A DNA stretch of 64,000 nt from Verrucomicrobiota bacterium (GTDB lineage Bacteria; Verrucomicrobiota; Kiritimatiellia; CAJWTS01). Location: contig JAQBYD010000013.1 in the NCBI GenBank assembly GCA_027623315.1, positions 1 through 64,000 on the forward strand, in the 5' to 3' direction. The notes beneath the pieces are model-generated. The model was not told the origin of the DNA. It was given only the letters and a program-made list of their open reading frames with translations, and ran no database searches. Numbering within the stretch: the first letter of the stretch is position 1; every line of letters starts with the position of its first letter. The translations under genes and the position numbers were made by a program. Of the stretch, positions 45,544-53,090 are shown one piece after another.

Positions 45544-45721
45544 CCCGGACATCTCACACTTTTTCGTAGCGAGAGCGCGAAGAGCCCGTCAGGCTTGATC
45601 GAAACAGGGCTTTGCCGATGAAACTGTATGGAGATACTGTGAATTGGCGAAGCCCTGTTTCGCTCAAGCCTGACGGAGCTATCCGTGTTCGTAGTAGGAA
45701 AAGTGTGAGATATCCGGGTTA
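45541..45721. mobile_element. 181-bp fold-back (MITE-like) element, copy B
   Basis: Same length and structure as copy A at 25740-25920 (seven differences in 181 bases, about 96% identity). The termini TAGCCCGGACATCTCACACTTT and its near-complement AAAGTGTGAGATATCCGGGTTA lie at the two ends, with the inner arms around CAGGCTTGATCGAAACAGGGC. Its first three bases are the stop codon of the glycoside hydrolase gene. The elements are about 20 kb apart and in the same orientation. No transposase is encoded within it. Confidence 0.88.
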
Positions 45722-45843
45722 GCTACGCGGCGCCGCGGTTCGGCCACTCTGTAGGATTTGCTTTGCAATCCAGTCAAGAGGTGGCTTACTTGGCTCCTCG
45801 GAGGCGTAGAATCCGGTGACGTATCCGTGTAGGATTTAGTGGT

Positions 45844-46228
45844 ATGAAGCGATACGCGCCAATCCTCAGTGCGACCGTGGCTGCAGGCTGTGGCCTCCTC
45901 GCGATGGGCCCCACGGGATGCGCCTCCACGCAGGACGAACCCTCGCCTTTCGCAAGCGGAGCCCGCATTGGCGGCTCTCGCCGGCGGCGACACGCTGCGC
46001 GTGACGCTCGCATCTCTCAAGACGGTCGTCTTCAAGGCGACCGTGCGCGATGATGGAAACATCACGCTCCCGCTCATCGACGTCGTGCCGGTCGGAGGAT
46101 TGAGGCGTGACCAGGCGGCCGGAATGGTGCGGAGTGCTTACCTGGCCGCCGGGATCTACGATACCCGTCTCAAGGTGACCGTCGTACCCGACGCACCCGC
46201 CGATCCCGTGCTGCAGGAGTCGAAGTAA
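45844..46228 (+). pseudogene. polysaccharide-export (Wza-like) lipoprotein, frameshifted
   Basis: Two overlapping frames together make one protein of about 128 residues. The frame starting at 45844 gives a lipoprotein signal (GLLAMGPTGCAS); the frame open from 45869 to 46228 gives a polysaccharide biosynthesis/export domain (AGGDTLRVTLASLKTV, then DDGNITLPLIDVVPVGGLRRDQAAGMV). Neither frame has both parts. The shift must lie between about 45935 and 45985, in a GC-rich stretch without an evident slippery heptamer. A real one-base mutation or an assembly error would both explain it. The domain helps form the outer-membrane exit of exopolysaccharide systems, fitting the glycosyltransferases that follow. 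Confidence 0.7.
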
Positions 46229-46300
46229 GTCTCGACGCGATGCGGAGAGGAATTCCGCGAGTGCGCGAGGTCTGGCATGCAGGGTGTTCCGGGGCCGCCG

Positions 46301-46945
46301 CTAAGGCACAGGTTTCGGCTCCTGCAGGGCTTCAATTCGGGCCTGTGCCGCGATCAAGGCTTCGGTCTTCTGCTTGAGCTGATGCTGAATCTGATTGATC
46401 GTCGCTTCCAGGTCGGTTCTCTGCTGGAGCGTTGACGTGAGATCAGATTTCAGTTTCTCGATCTCGGACTTCGCGTCGGCAAGCGCCGCGGTGCTTGCCG
46501 TGAGGCCCTGTTGGGCCGTGGCGAGTTGCTGTTGAGTCTCTGCCAGGCTCTTGGTGCTGGCGGTGGTCGCCTGCGCGAGCTCTGCCGTGAGTTCGCGAAC
46601 ACGCTCGGTATGCGTTTGGACTTGCGAGCGCAGCCTGATCTCCGCGCTGTTCATGATCTCGATCTGGCGGCGCAGTGGTTCATGCGTGGCGTGTTCTTCG
46701 GAGAGCTGCGCGCGCGCGGCTTCCAAGTGGTTCGAAGAGGCAACGATCTCCGTGCGGAGTGCGGCGGCGATCTGTTCAAGTTCTGCGTACTCGATGTGCA
46801 TTCTCCGGACCCGGCCGTGCAGCACGCGGATTTCGTCTTCGAGGGCACTGGCATTCGAATGACTCTCCAGCTGTTTCTGGCCGAGCAGGACTACGGCAGC
46901 GATGAGTGCCAGCAGGACCACGGAACGTAAGAATGACTTTAACAT
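46301..46945 (-). CDS. membrane-anchored coiled-coil protein
   Basis: 214 aa. One N-terminal membrane helix (VVLLALIAAVVLLGQ) is followed by an almost uninterrupted coiled coil (residues about 30-205) rich in Ala, Glu, Gln and Leu heptads, ending EALQEPKPVP. No enzyme motif. It is the last gene of a four-gene minus-strand operon with the GT-C-like and GT2 proteins, starting four bases after the GT-C-like stop. A scaffolding or chain-length role in polysaccharide export is possible but only inferred from context. Confidence 0.75.
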   Translation of the reverse strand: MLKSFLRSVVLLALIAAVVLLGQKQLESHSNASALEDEIRVLHGRVRRMHIEYAELEQIAAALRTEIVASSNHLEAARAQLSEEHATHEPLRRQIEIMNSAEIRLRSQVQTHTERVRELTAELAQATTASTKSLAETQQQLATAQQGLTASTAALADAKSEIEKLKSDLTSTLQQRTDLEATINQIQHQLKQKTEALIAAQARIEALQEPKPVP

Positions 46946-46949
46946 GGCT

Positions 46950-48410
46950 TTATAGAAACCTTCGCCGGGGCGCCTCTATGATCTCGAACAATCTCCAGTC
47001 GCCCCAGTCACCGTCGTAGAGCGTGCTGCGGCTGCCCAGGGCGTACATGTCCTCGTACTGCCAGTGAATACTATCCATTGCGCTGCGACCGTCCGGCTTT
47101 CGGACCAGAAGGAAAAGAGTGTGACCTCGGTAAGCATTCTTCACCTGGTTGAAGTTGAAGTCAAGCGAGGAGGCGAAAACAGGGCCGGCATCGCGAGTCA
47201 GGAGGTGAAAGCTCTCGTAGCCGCACACGAACACCTTGGCATGCGGCGAGCGCTGCAGGACGTGGTGACGGATTTCCTGGATGCGCATGATTGCCCCTGG
47301 AGAGGCGGCCATGCCTGGCGTGCCGGTGGCGGCGCGGCCCAGCCACGGCGGCAGCGCGATGGCGAGTCCGGCCACAATAGCCAGTGGTTGAAGCCAGCGT
47401 CGCGGGCCGACCGACCCGGCGGCGGCACGGCCAATCGTGAGAAAAACGAGCGGCGTAACCATCAAGAGCAGAGCCTGCTCGTTCCAGGGGAGGCGCGACA
47501 TTTGCAATCCAGCCGCGATCGCGAGCGGGCTTGCCGCGAGTACGGCCATCATAATCCCGGTCACCTGGCGCCGAACGAGCGCGATGCACGCGGCGACCGC
47601 GAGCACTCCAAGGGCGGGCAGGAACGGTTGAATCTCGAGGCGAATGCCGATCTCTTCGGGGCCTTCGGTGACGAGAGATCGCACGCAATACAACCAGTCG
47701 CCCATGACGAGCCAATTCAGAAGCAGCCAGAGCCCGGCCATGTACAAAACGGGCGACAGTGCCAGGAGTAGAACGGCTTCGCGCTGGCCCGTGTCGGCGG
47801 GCCGTACGAAAAGATCCACGAGCAGGATGGCAAACGCCAGGCCGAGCCACGACCAGCACTCGGGCGACGTGACCAGCAGCAGGGATGCGCCGAAGGCGAA
47901 GCGCAGAAGTTCACTCGTGGTTCGCGCATTGAGCCAGCCGGCCAGGCCGCCGGCTGCGAGAATCGAGAGCGCGGTCAGCGTGGTCGTATTGGAACCATCC
48001 ATGCACGCGCTCAGGAACGCAGGTTGTAACAGGAGTATGACGGATAGGATGGCCCCCGCCGTGCCGGCGCTTTGTCGCGCCAGGCTACGCGTGAGAAAGA
48101 CCAGGGTGAGGACTCCGAACAGTGCGCTCACGGCCACGGATGCCACGGGCAACGTCGTGCCCGTGGCGAGGGAGGCAAAGGGAAGCCGGACAAGGACCGG
48201 CAGTGGAGGCCACCATACCGAGCTGACCAACGCTTGCCGACCCTCGTCGGAATTGCCGAGCAGGAGTCCGCAGACAGCCTCCATCACACGGCTTTCGGGG
48301 GCGGCCTGGTTGCGCACCATTCCGGCAACCGTCAGGGCCGCCCAAAGCGTGAGGGCCAGCGTGACGAGCGGGCGGGTGGATCGCCCGGGTTTAAGACTAA
48401 TCGAGACCAT
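46950..48410 (-). CDS. polytopic membrane protein, GT-C glycosyltransferase-like
   Basis: 486 aa with about ten membrane helices up to residue 360 and a soluble C-terminal domain of about 110 residues outside. The first large loop after helix 1 has acidic residues (APESRVMEAVCGLLLGNSDEG) and an SSVWWPPLPVLVRLPFA segment, like the loops of ArnT/PMT-type GT-C enzymes. GT-C proteins transfer sugars from polyprenyl-phosphate donors. The family is not certain. Its start overlaps the GT2 gene end by 14 bases, so the two are coupled. Confidence 0.65.
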   Translation of the reverse strand: MVSISLKPGRSTRPLVTLALTLWAALTVAGMVRNQAAPESRVMEAVCGLLLGNSDEGRQALVSSVWWPPLPVLVRLPFASLATGTTLPVASVAVSALFGVLTLVFLTRSLARQSAGTAGAILSVILLLQPAFLSACMDGSNTTTLTALSILAAGGLAGWLNARTTSELLRFAFGASLLLVTSPECWSWLGLAFAILLVDLFVRPADTGQREAVLLLALSPVLYMAGLWLLLNWLVMGDWLYCVRSLVTEGPEEIGIRLEIQPFLPALGVLAVAACIALVRRQVTGIMMAVLAASPLAIAAGLQMSRLPWNEQALLLMVTPLVFLTIGRAAAGSVGPRRWLQPLAIVAGLAIALPPWLGRAATGTPGMAASPGAIMRIQEIRHHVLQRSPHAKVFVCGYESFHLLTRDAGPVFASSLDFNFNQVKNAYRGHTLFLLVRKPDGRSAMDSIHWQYEDMYALGSRSTLYDGDWGDWRLFEIIEAPRRRFL

Positions 48411-49788
48411 GCTGAGTCTTCTCCCAACGAAACGGATCTGAGAAAAACTGGAGCAACGCGCGCCACGCGCTGTAGCTCATGAAGATCCAGTAGATCGGTG
48501 CCAGCAGCGAGTATTTCACGATGTCGTAGTACTTGCGGTTGTAACTTCCCACGGCCCCGACGTAGGTGAAGACAAAGTTTCCCGCAAAGAGGCACACCGC
48601 ACCCGCCGCGAACACCGGCCCTGGAAACAATGACGCCAGCGCATCCGAGCGTGCCATGAACCAGAGCATGGCCAGGCTCCAGAACACGGGATTGATCAGC
48701 ACGGCGATCACCATGCCTCCGATCAAGATCTGAAAGTGCAGAAAGTTCGCGAGGCCCAGTTCGTGGTAGAGGCGCCGCGGGTCGCGCATGTGCACCAGGT
48801 AGGTCTGGATGTAGCCCTTGATCCATCGCGTGCGCTGGGGAATCCAGAACCGGATCCGGCTGCACGCCTCTTCCCACGTGGTCGTCTGGAGCATGCGTGA
48901 TTTGTACCCGCGCCGGTAGATGCGCACCCCGAGGTCGCAATCTTCCGTGACGTTGTAGGCATCCCAGCCAAGCAACTCGCGTAACCGCGACGTGATGAAG
49001 TGGTTCGACGTGCCGCCGAGCGGAATGACGGAGTCAAGCGAGGCAAGTCCGGGCAATTGCAAGTCGAATGCCGACGAATACTCGGAGGTGAACCAGCGCG
49101 TCAGCAGGTTCTGTCGCGGATTGTAGAAGTTTAGCCGAGACTGCAGGCAGATCACTTGCGGGACGACACGGCGGAATCCAATCACGGCCTTCTTGAGCTG
49201 ATCCGGCTCAGGGCGGTCCTCCGCGTCGTAGATCACCAGATACTCCCCCGTCGCGTACTCCAGCCCGATATTGCAGGCCTTCGGCTTGGTGCGGGGAAAG
49301 GACTCCGGGATCAGCGTGACTTCAAAACCCGGCGGGAGGTCCATCTTTTCAACCGCTGAGCGCGTGAGGTCATCATCCTCTTCCAGCAGTAATTGCACGT
49401 TCTTCTTGTCAGCCGGGTAGTCCATGCGCACAAGCCCGGCAATGAGATGAGGTACGACCTCGGGCTCGCGATACAGCGGTACCATGATCGAATAGACGGG
49501 CAGGCTATCGTCATCAAGGGCGGCGATCTCCTCGTCCGAAATCTTCAATTCGGCATGCTCATGACCGGAGAGATAGACGAGCCATAGTTTATAGAACGTG
49601 ATGACGACGTAGAACGCCGTAGCGCCAGCGATGAACACTTTCGCGGTTTCCCAGGGCCGCCAGGCCGCTGCGGCGGTGATGACGAGGCAGACGATCAGCA
49701 TGAATTGGCGCTGCGAGACCTCAACGGGAACCTTGGCGCTGAGTTCCGGGTGCTCCCGGCTGAGTAGAAGTGGATCGACGTGGGACAT
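48397..49788 (-). CDS. processive family 2 glycosyltransferase (cellulose synthase-like, XagB type)
   Basis: 463 aa. Two N-terminal membrane helices are followed by a GT-A domain with the full processive D,D,D,QxxRW set: LLLEEDDDLT, VIYDAEDRPEPDQLKKA, NVTEDCDLGVRIYRRG and PQRTRWIKGYIQTY. Three or four C-terminal helices form the translocation channel. It should polymerise a beta-linked polysaccharide from a nucleotide sugar and push it through the inner membrane; the sugar is unknown. No PilZ domain is visible. The ATG at 49788 is five bases after the upstream gene's stop; the long open frame beyond it lies inside that gene. Confidence 0.9.
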   Translation of the reverse strand: MSHVDPLLLSREHPELSAKVPVEVSQRQFMLIVCLVITAAAAWRPWETAKVFIAGATAFYVVITFYKLWLVYLSGHEHAELKISDEEIAALDDDSLPVYSIMVPLYREPEVVPHLIAGLVRMDYPADKKNVQLLLEEDDDLTRSAVEKMDLPPGFEVTLIPESFPRTKPKACNIGLEYATGEYLVIYDAEDRPEPDQLKKAVIGFRRVVPQVICLQSRLNFYNPRQNLLTRWFTSEYSSAFDLQLPGLASLDSVIPLGGTSNHFITSRLRELLGWDAYNVTEDCDLGVRIYRRGYKSRMLQTTTWEEACSRIRFWIPQRTRWIKGYIQTYLVHMRDPRRLYHELGLANFLHFQILIGGMVIAVLINPVFWSLAMLWFMARSDALASLFPGPVFAAGAVCLFAGNFVFTYVGAVGSYNRKYYDIVKYSLLAPIYWIFMSYSAWRALLQFFSDPFRWEKTQHGLD

Positions 49789-49793
49789 GGCGC

Positions 49794-51980
49794 CTAGCGC
49801 GCGAGCAAGGCTCGAGCGATGATGTTGGCGGCGAGACGATGGCCGTCCTCGGTCAGCGTCAGGGCAGGGGAGTCCGTGATCAACGGGACGTCGCGGACGC
49901 CTCCGCGGATGGCGCTGTAGAGGTCGGCGACCGGAATATGTCGCGCGTCGGCGACCCGCCGAATTGCGGCGGCGTAGTCCCGCACCGCGCATGCGGATTC
50001 GCGCGATGGTGGAGGCGTTGCCCATACGGTCGGCCGGTGGAATGCCGTGGTAATGATATCCGTCAGCGCCGCAATGTTTCGTTCAAAATCCTGAACGGTG
50101 ACGTTCTCGAGGATGTCCTGCAATCCGATGCAGAGGATCACGACGCTGACCTCGTCATCGATCAAGGCCGGGACATCGATAAGTTTCAGGAGAGGCCCAT
50201 AGGCGCCGGCGTCCGATCGCCAGGAACGTAGTGCGCTGTAGCGGACGTGCGGGTGATCCGGTCCGTCCACGATGCGCGCGAGTTGGGTGTCAAAGGATGT
50301 GCTTTGCTCTCGACTCCGTTGCCCGGGCGCCGCGAGGGCATCGTCCACGCAGAGGAGTGTGCCGAAGGCGCGTGCGGTTGTGATCACGGGTTGCTCTTGC
50401 TCGTCGCCGTACCGCGTGGGGAGCAGAATGATCCGGTCCCCGTCGGAGTCGTAGAGGCGGTCCTCCTCAAGGCGCACGGGTACGCGTGTGAAAGGAGCAT
50501 TCTCGAAGCGGATCGTCGCCGAAAGCATGGCCGCGCCGGCGTGTTCAAGTCGCCACCGGATTTGGGCGATCTCACCGGCGGGACCGCGCGGCACCGCGAC
50601 GCGCGCATCTTCGATTCCGTTGAGGACGATCTTCTGGCGGACCTCAGTCCGTTCGCCGCCGGAGGAATAGACCTCGCACACGGCCTCCAGTGGAATCGTA
50701 GCGGGCACTTTTCCAGAGACGCATAGCCAGGGCGCGATGGGGTCCTCAGCGAAAGAAACCGCGGGCAGGCCCTGCATGACCGCCTCGAGCGGATACCGAG
50801 TCGGTAGTCCGGCCTCGACGTCAATCGACTCAACCGCCGTCTGCACGAAACCGAGGGTATCTCGAACCTCAAGTTCGATACGGTGAGGCCCGTTGCCGGC
50901 GAGGATGTGGTCGGCCATGCGGCCGGAATACGATTGTCCGTCTGCGGCGCGCCATGTGAATTTGCGATTCACCGAAATCCAGTTGGTGGACGTGTCACGA
51001 AGGCTAATCGGGGTGTAGATCACGGGAGATCCCCGAAACGCATACGATGGCTTGGTTTGAAAAGTGAATGACGGATGGAGCGTCCTGGCGATGTGCTCAA
51101 CGCGCACGTCTTCAGCGCGGTGCGCGCAGACCAGGTTCTCCGCCGGGATGGCCATGGCGGATCCACCGTCCGCGCGCCATGGCGGCAGCCAATTCACCGT
51201 GGCGGTAGCATTGGAGCCGACGTCGTTGTAGAACTCGAGCCTGTGGAGACCCTCCGAGAGAACTCGCGGAGGCCCCGGCATGGCGCCCTCAGCGGGATGA
51301 ATTCCAGGCCGGCTGCTAGCCATCTCGCCGTCGATGAGAAGGAATCCGGCGTTGACGCAGTTCACCGAGAACCGAAAAACGCCGGAGGTCGGGCAGTAGA
51401 TGTGGGTTTGCAGGCGCATGATCGAGCGCGGCAGAACATCCCTCTTCTTCGCGTCCGCCGCGTCGGCCTCATGGAGTGGGCCGGGGACGATGTCGGGTTT
51501 ATCCAGGCGCGCGTGAGGCACCCGTGCTTTTTGGAACAGATACAGCATTTTGGCCCAGGTGTTCGGAACGCTGGTGCCATGAAAGGCGTACGTCTCGATC
51601 GACACCGGAAGCGGATCGTGGATCGTGCGGGGCGATGCGGCTGAGGTGCGTCCGTAATAGACGACGAACGACCCCCTCTTCGAATGGTGATACTGCACGA
51701 GGAACGCCGCCGAATCTCTGGACGAGTGGATGACATCGACCGGAACCGGCACGCCGACCGGATCGTACGCTACCGCTGCGACATGGGTACCTTCGCCGGA
51801 CGAAAGCGGGGCTTCAAGTACGAGATATCCCTTGCCGTAGGCCGGCGGCTTGAACACGGCGCGTTGAGCATATTCAGGATTCTTCCAGGCGGGGATCGGT
51901 ACCGACTTCGCGGTCCCAGCCGAGAATGTGCATAGTAGAAAGCACCCCATGCCGAGCTTGATGCCTATAGATGCATGCAT
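49794..51980 (-). CDS. exported multidomain protein with a degenerate SGNH-hydrolase C-terminus
   Basis: 728 aa. A signal peptide (LGMGCFLLCTFSAGTA) precedes several beta domains; one around residues 180-270 resembles PA14 (THIYCPTSGVFRFSVNCVNAGFLLIDG, then GLHRLEFYNDVGSNATATVNWLPP). The last 200 residues look like an SGNH hydrolase fold: LLPTRYGDE at block I, VVILCIGLQDILENV at block III and TLTEDGHRLAA at block V. The block I Ser is Glu and the block III Asn is Gln, so activity is doubtful. It is the first gene of the glycosyltransferase operon and may bind or modify the polymer outside. An AGGGA precedes the ATG at 51980. Confidence 0.75.
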   Translation of the reverse strand: MHASIGIKLGMGCFLLCTFSAGTAKSVPIPAWKNPEYAQRAVFKPPAYGKGYLVLEAPLSSGEGTHVAAVAYDPVGVPVPVDVIHSSRDSAAFLVQYHHSKRGSFVVYYGRTSAASPRTIHDPLPVSIETYAFHGTSVPNTWAKMLYLFQKARVPHARLDKPDIVPGPLHEADAADAKKRDVLPRSIMRLQTHIYCPTSGVFRFSVNCVNAGFLLIDGEMASSRPGIHPAEGAMPGPPRVLSEGLHRLEFYNDVGSNATATVNWLPPWRADGGSAMAIPAENLVCAHRAEDVRVEHIARTLHPSFTFQTKPSYAFRGSPVIYTPISLRDTSTNWISVNRKFTWRAADGQSYSGRMADHILAGNGPHRIELEVRDTLGFVQTAVESIDVEAGLPTRYPLEAVMQGLPAVSFAEDPIAPWLCVSGKVPATIPLEAVCEVYSSGGERTEVRQKIVLNGIEDARVAVPRGPAGEIAQIRWRLEHAGAAMLSATIRFENAPFTRVPVRLEEDRLYDSDGDRIILLPTRYGDEQEQPVITTARAFGTLLCVDDALAAPGQRSREQSTSFDTQLARIVDGPDHPHVRYSALRSWRSDAGAYGPLLKLIDVPALIDDEVSVVILCIGLQDILENVTVQDFERNIAALTDIITTAFHRPTVWATPPPSRESACAVRDYAAAIRRVADARHIPVADLYSAIRGGVRDVPLITDSPALTLTEDGHRLAANIIARALLAR

Positions 51981-52244
51981 GTGTGCGTCCCTGAAAGCTA
52001 ATTCTTCACCTGGCCGCCACGCTGATGCCTGATTTCTCCTCACGAAACGCCCCTATGTCATGGGCGAAACGCGAAGCGGCGGTTGACTAGTGAAGATCAT
52101 TGCAGAGATCATGCCAGTACTGGGCACATTGCCTGCTTTTTCTCTGTTGATCATCCATGCCCGGATATCTATCTTTTTTCAAAAATGAGAGTATGGTATG
52201 TTCCACCTAGAGACGCAAGTGATGAAAGACGCCGCACCAGAGCC

Positions 52245-53090
52245 ATGCAAATAAGTCATATCGAACGGTATTCAGCAGATTCCCTGTCGCGCCTCGGCAA
52301 GACCTGGAGGAACCCCCGAAACGGCTTTACGCTTGTCGAGATGCTTGTCGTGATCGGGATTATCGCACTCTTGGCTGCCTTGCTTTTTCCCATACTCCGG
52401 CACGCCAAGCAGAAGGCGCTCGTCGTTCATTGTGAGACGAACATTCGCAACCTGAGCTATTCGATATTCATGCATCGTGAGGAGTATGACGGAGTGAACC
52501 CTGAATGGCTGTCGACGCTCTTCCCAGACTACGTGAATTCGAAGGAAGCTTTCGTCTGTCTGTCCGACAAGTCTCACGGCCGCGGCGGGTCCATGCCGGA
52601 AGAGATCACGAATTTCTACCCATCCGTATCCATGTTCGAGGAGACCGATGATACCAATTTCAACAAGAACGACGAGGGATACCGGGGCCGCAACACAGCG
52701 ATTGAGCTCGGCAGCTATCTCTACGAGTTCTGCAACGCGGAGTGCAGCTGGACGACCTCCTGGCCGAATTCGTATCTCGGCGGCGGAGGAGTCTCAGAGG
52801 CCACCGTGGATAAGGACGACGACGGGGTCACGTCGTGGGGAGAAGTGAAGATGTTCCAACTCTGGAGTGGCGATATGTCGGTCGCCAGCAGATCTCACCC
52901 ATACCTGGAGGAGAAGTTTCCGATCGTACGCTGTTTTCATCACTACTTTCACAAGGATTACTCAGTCGCCAATCTTGCCGATGACGGCACGCTCGATTTC
53001 CCGCCGACCAAAACGGAGGGGCTTACCTTGAACGTTGCATACGCCGGAAACGTTTTTCGTGGACCGATGACCTGGGAGTTACGCAAATGA
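52245..53090 (+). CDS. prepilin/pseudopilin of the type II secretion-like operon
   Basis: 281 aa. A leader of about 27 residues ends RNPRNG, then FTLVEMLVVIGIIALLAALLF, with Glu at +5. The globular part of about 230 residues has Cys residues that could pair (HCETN, VCLSD, CNAEC) and an Asp-rich segment VDKDDDGVTS that looks like a Ca2+ site of major pseudopilins. This is the only prepilin of the three in the window that lies in a secretion operon; its stop overlaps the secretin start (ATGA). The frame is open to 52083; the ATG at 52245 is the last before the leader and the best guess. Confidence 0.82.
   Translation: MQISHIERYSADSLSRLGKTWRNPRNGFTLVEMLVVIGIIALLAALLFPILRHAKQKALVVHCETNIRNLSYSIFMHREEYDGVNPEWLSTLFPDYVNSKEAFVCLSDKSHGRGGSMPEEITNFYPSVSMFEETDDTNFNKNDEGYRGRNTAIELGSYLYEFCNAECSWTTSWPNSYLGGGGVSEATVDKDDDGVTSWGEVKMFQLWSGDMSVASRSHPYLEEKFPIVRCFHHYFHKDYSVANLADDGTLDFPPTKTEGLTLNVAYAGNVFRGPMTWELRK

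Noticed and set aside
45935-45985. Programmed frameshift in the export lipoprotein
   Set aside because: No slippery heptamer, downstream pseudoknot or internal Shine-Dalgarno could be recognised, so a mutation or sequence error is simpler.
45679-46077. Minus-strand ORF ending NPDISHFSYYEHG; a similar one at 25878-26309
   Set aside because: Both share this C-terminus only because they read into the same 181-bp element; the rest is unrelated and antisense to a better frame or repeat array.
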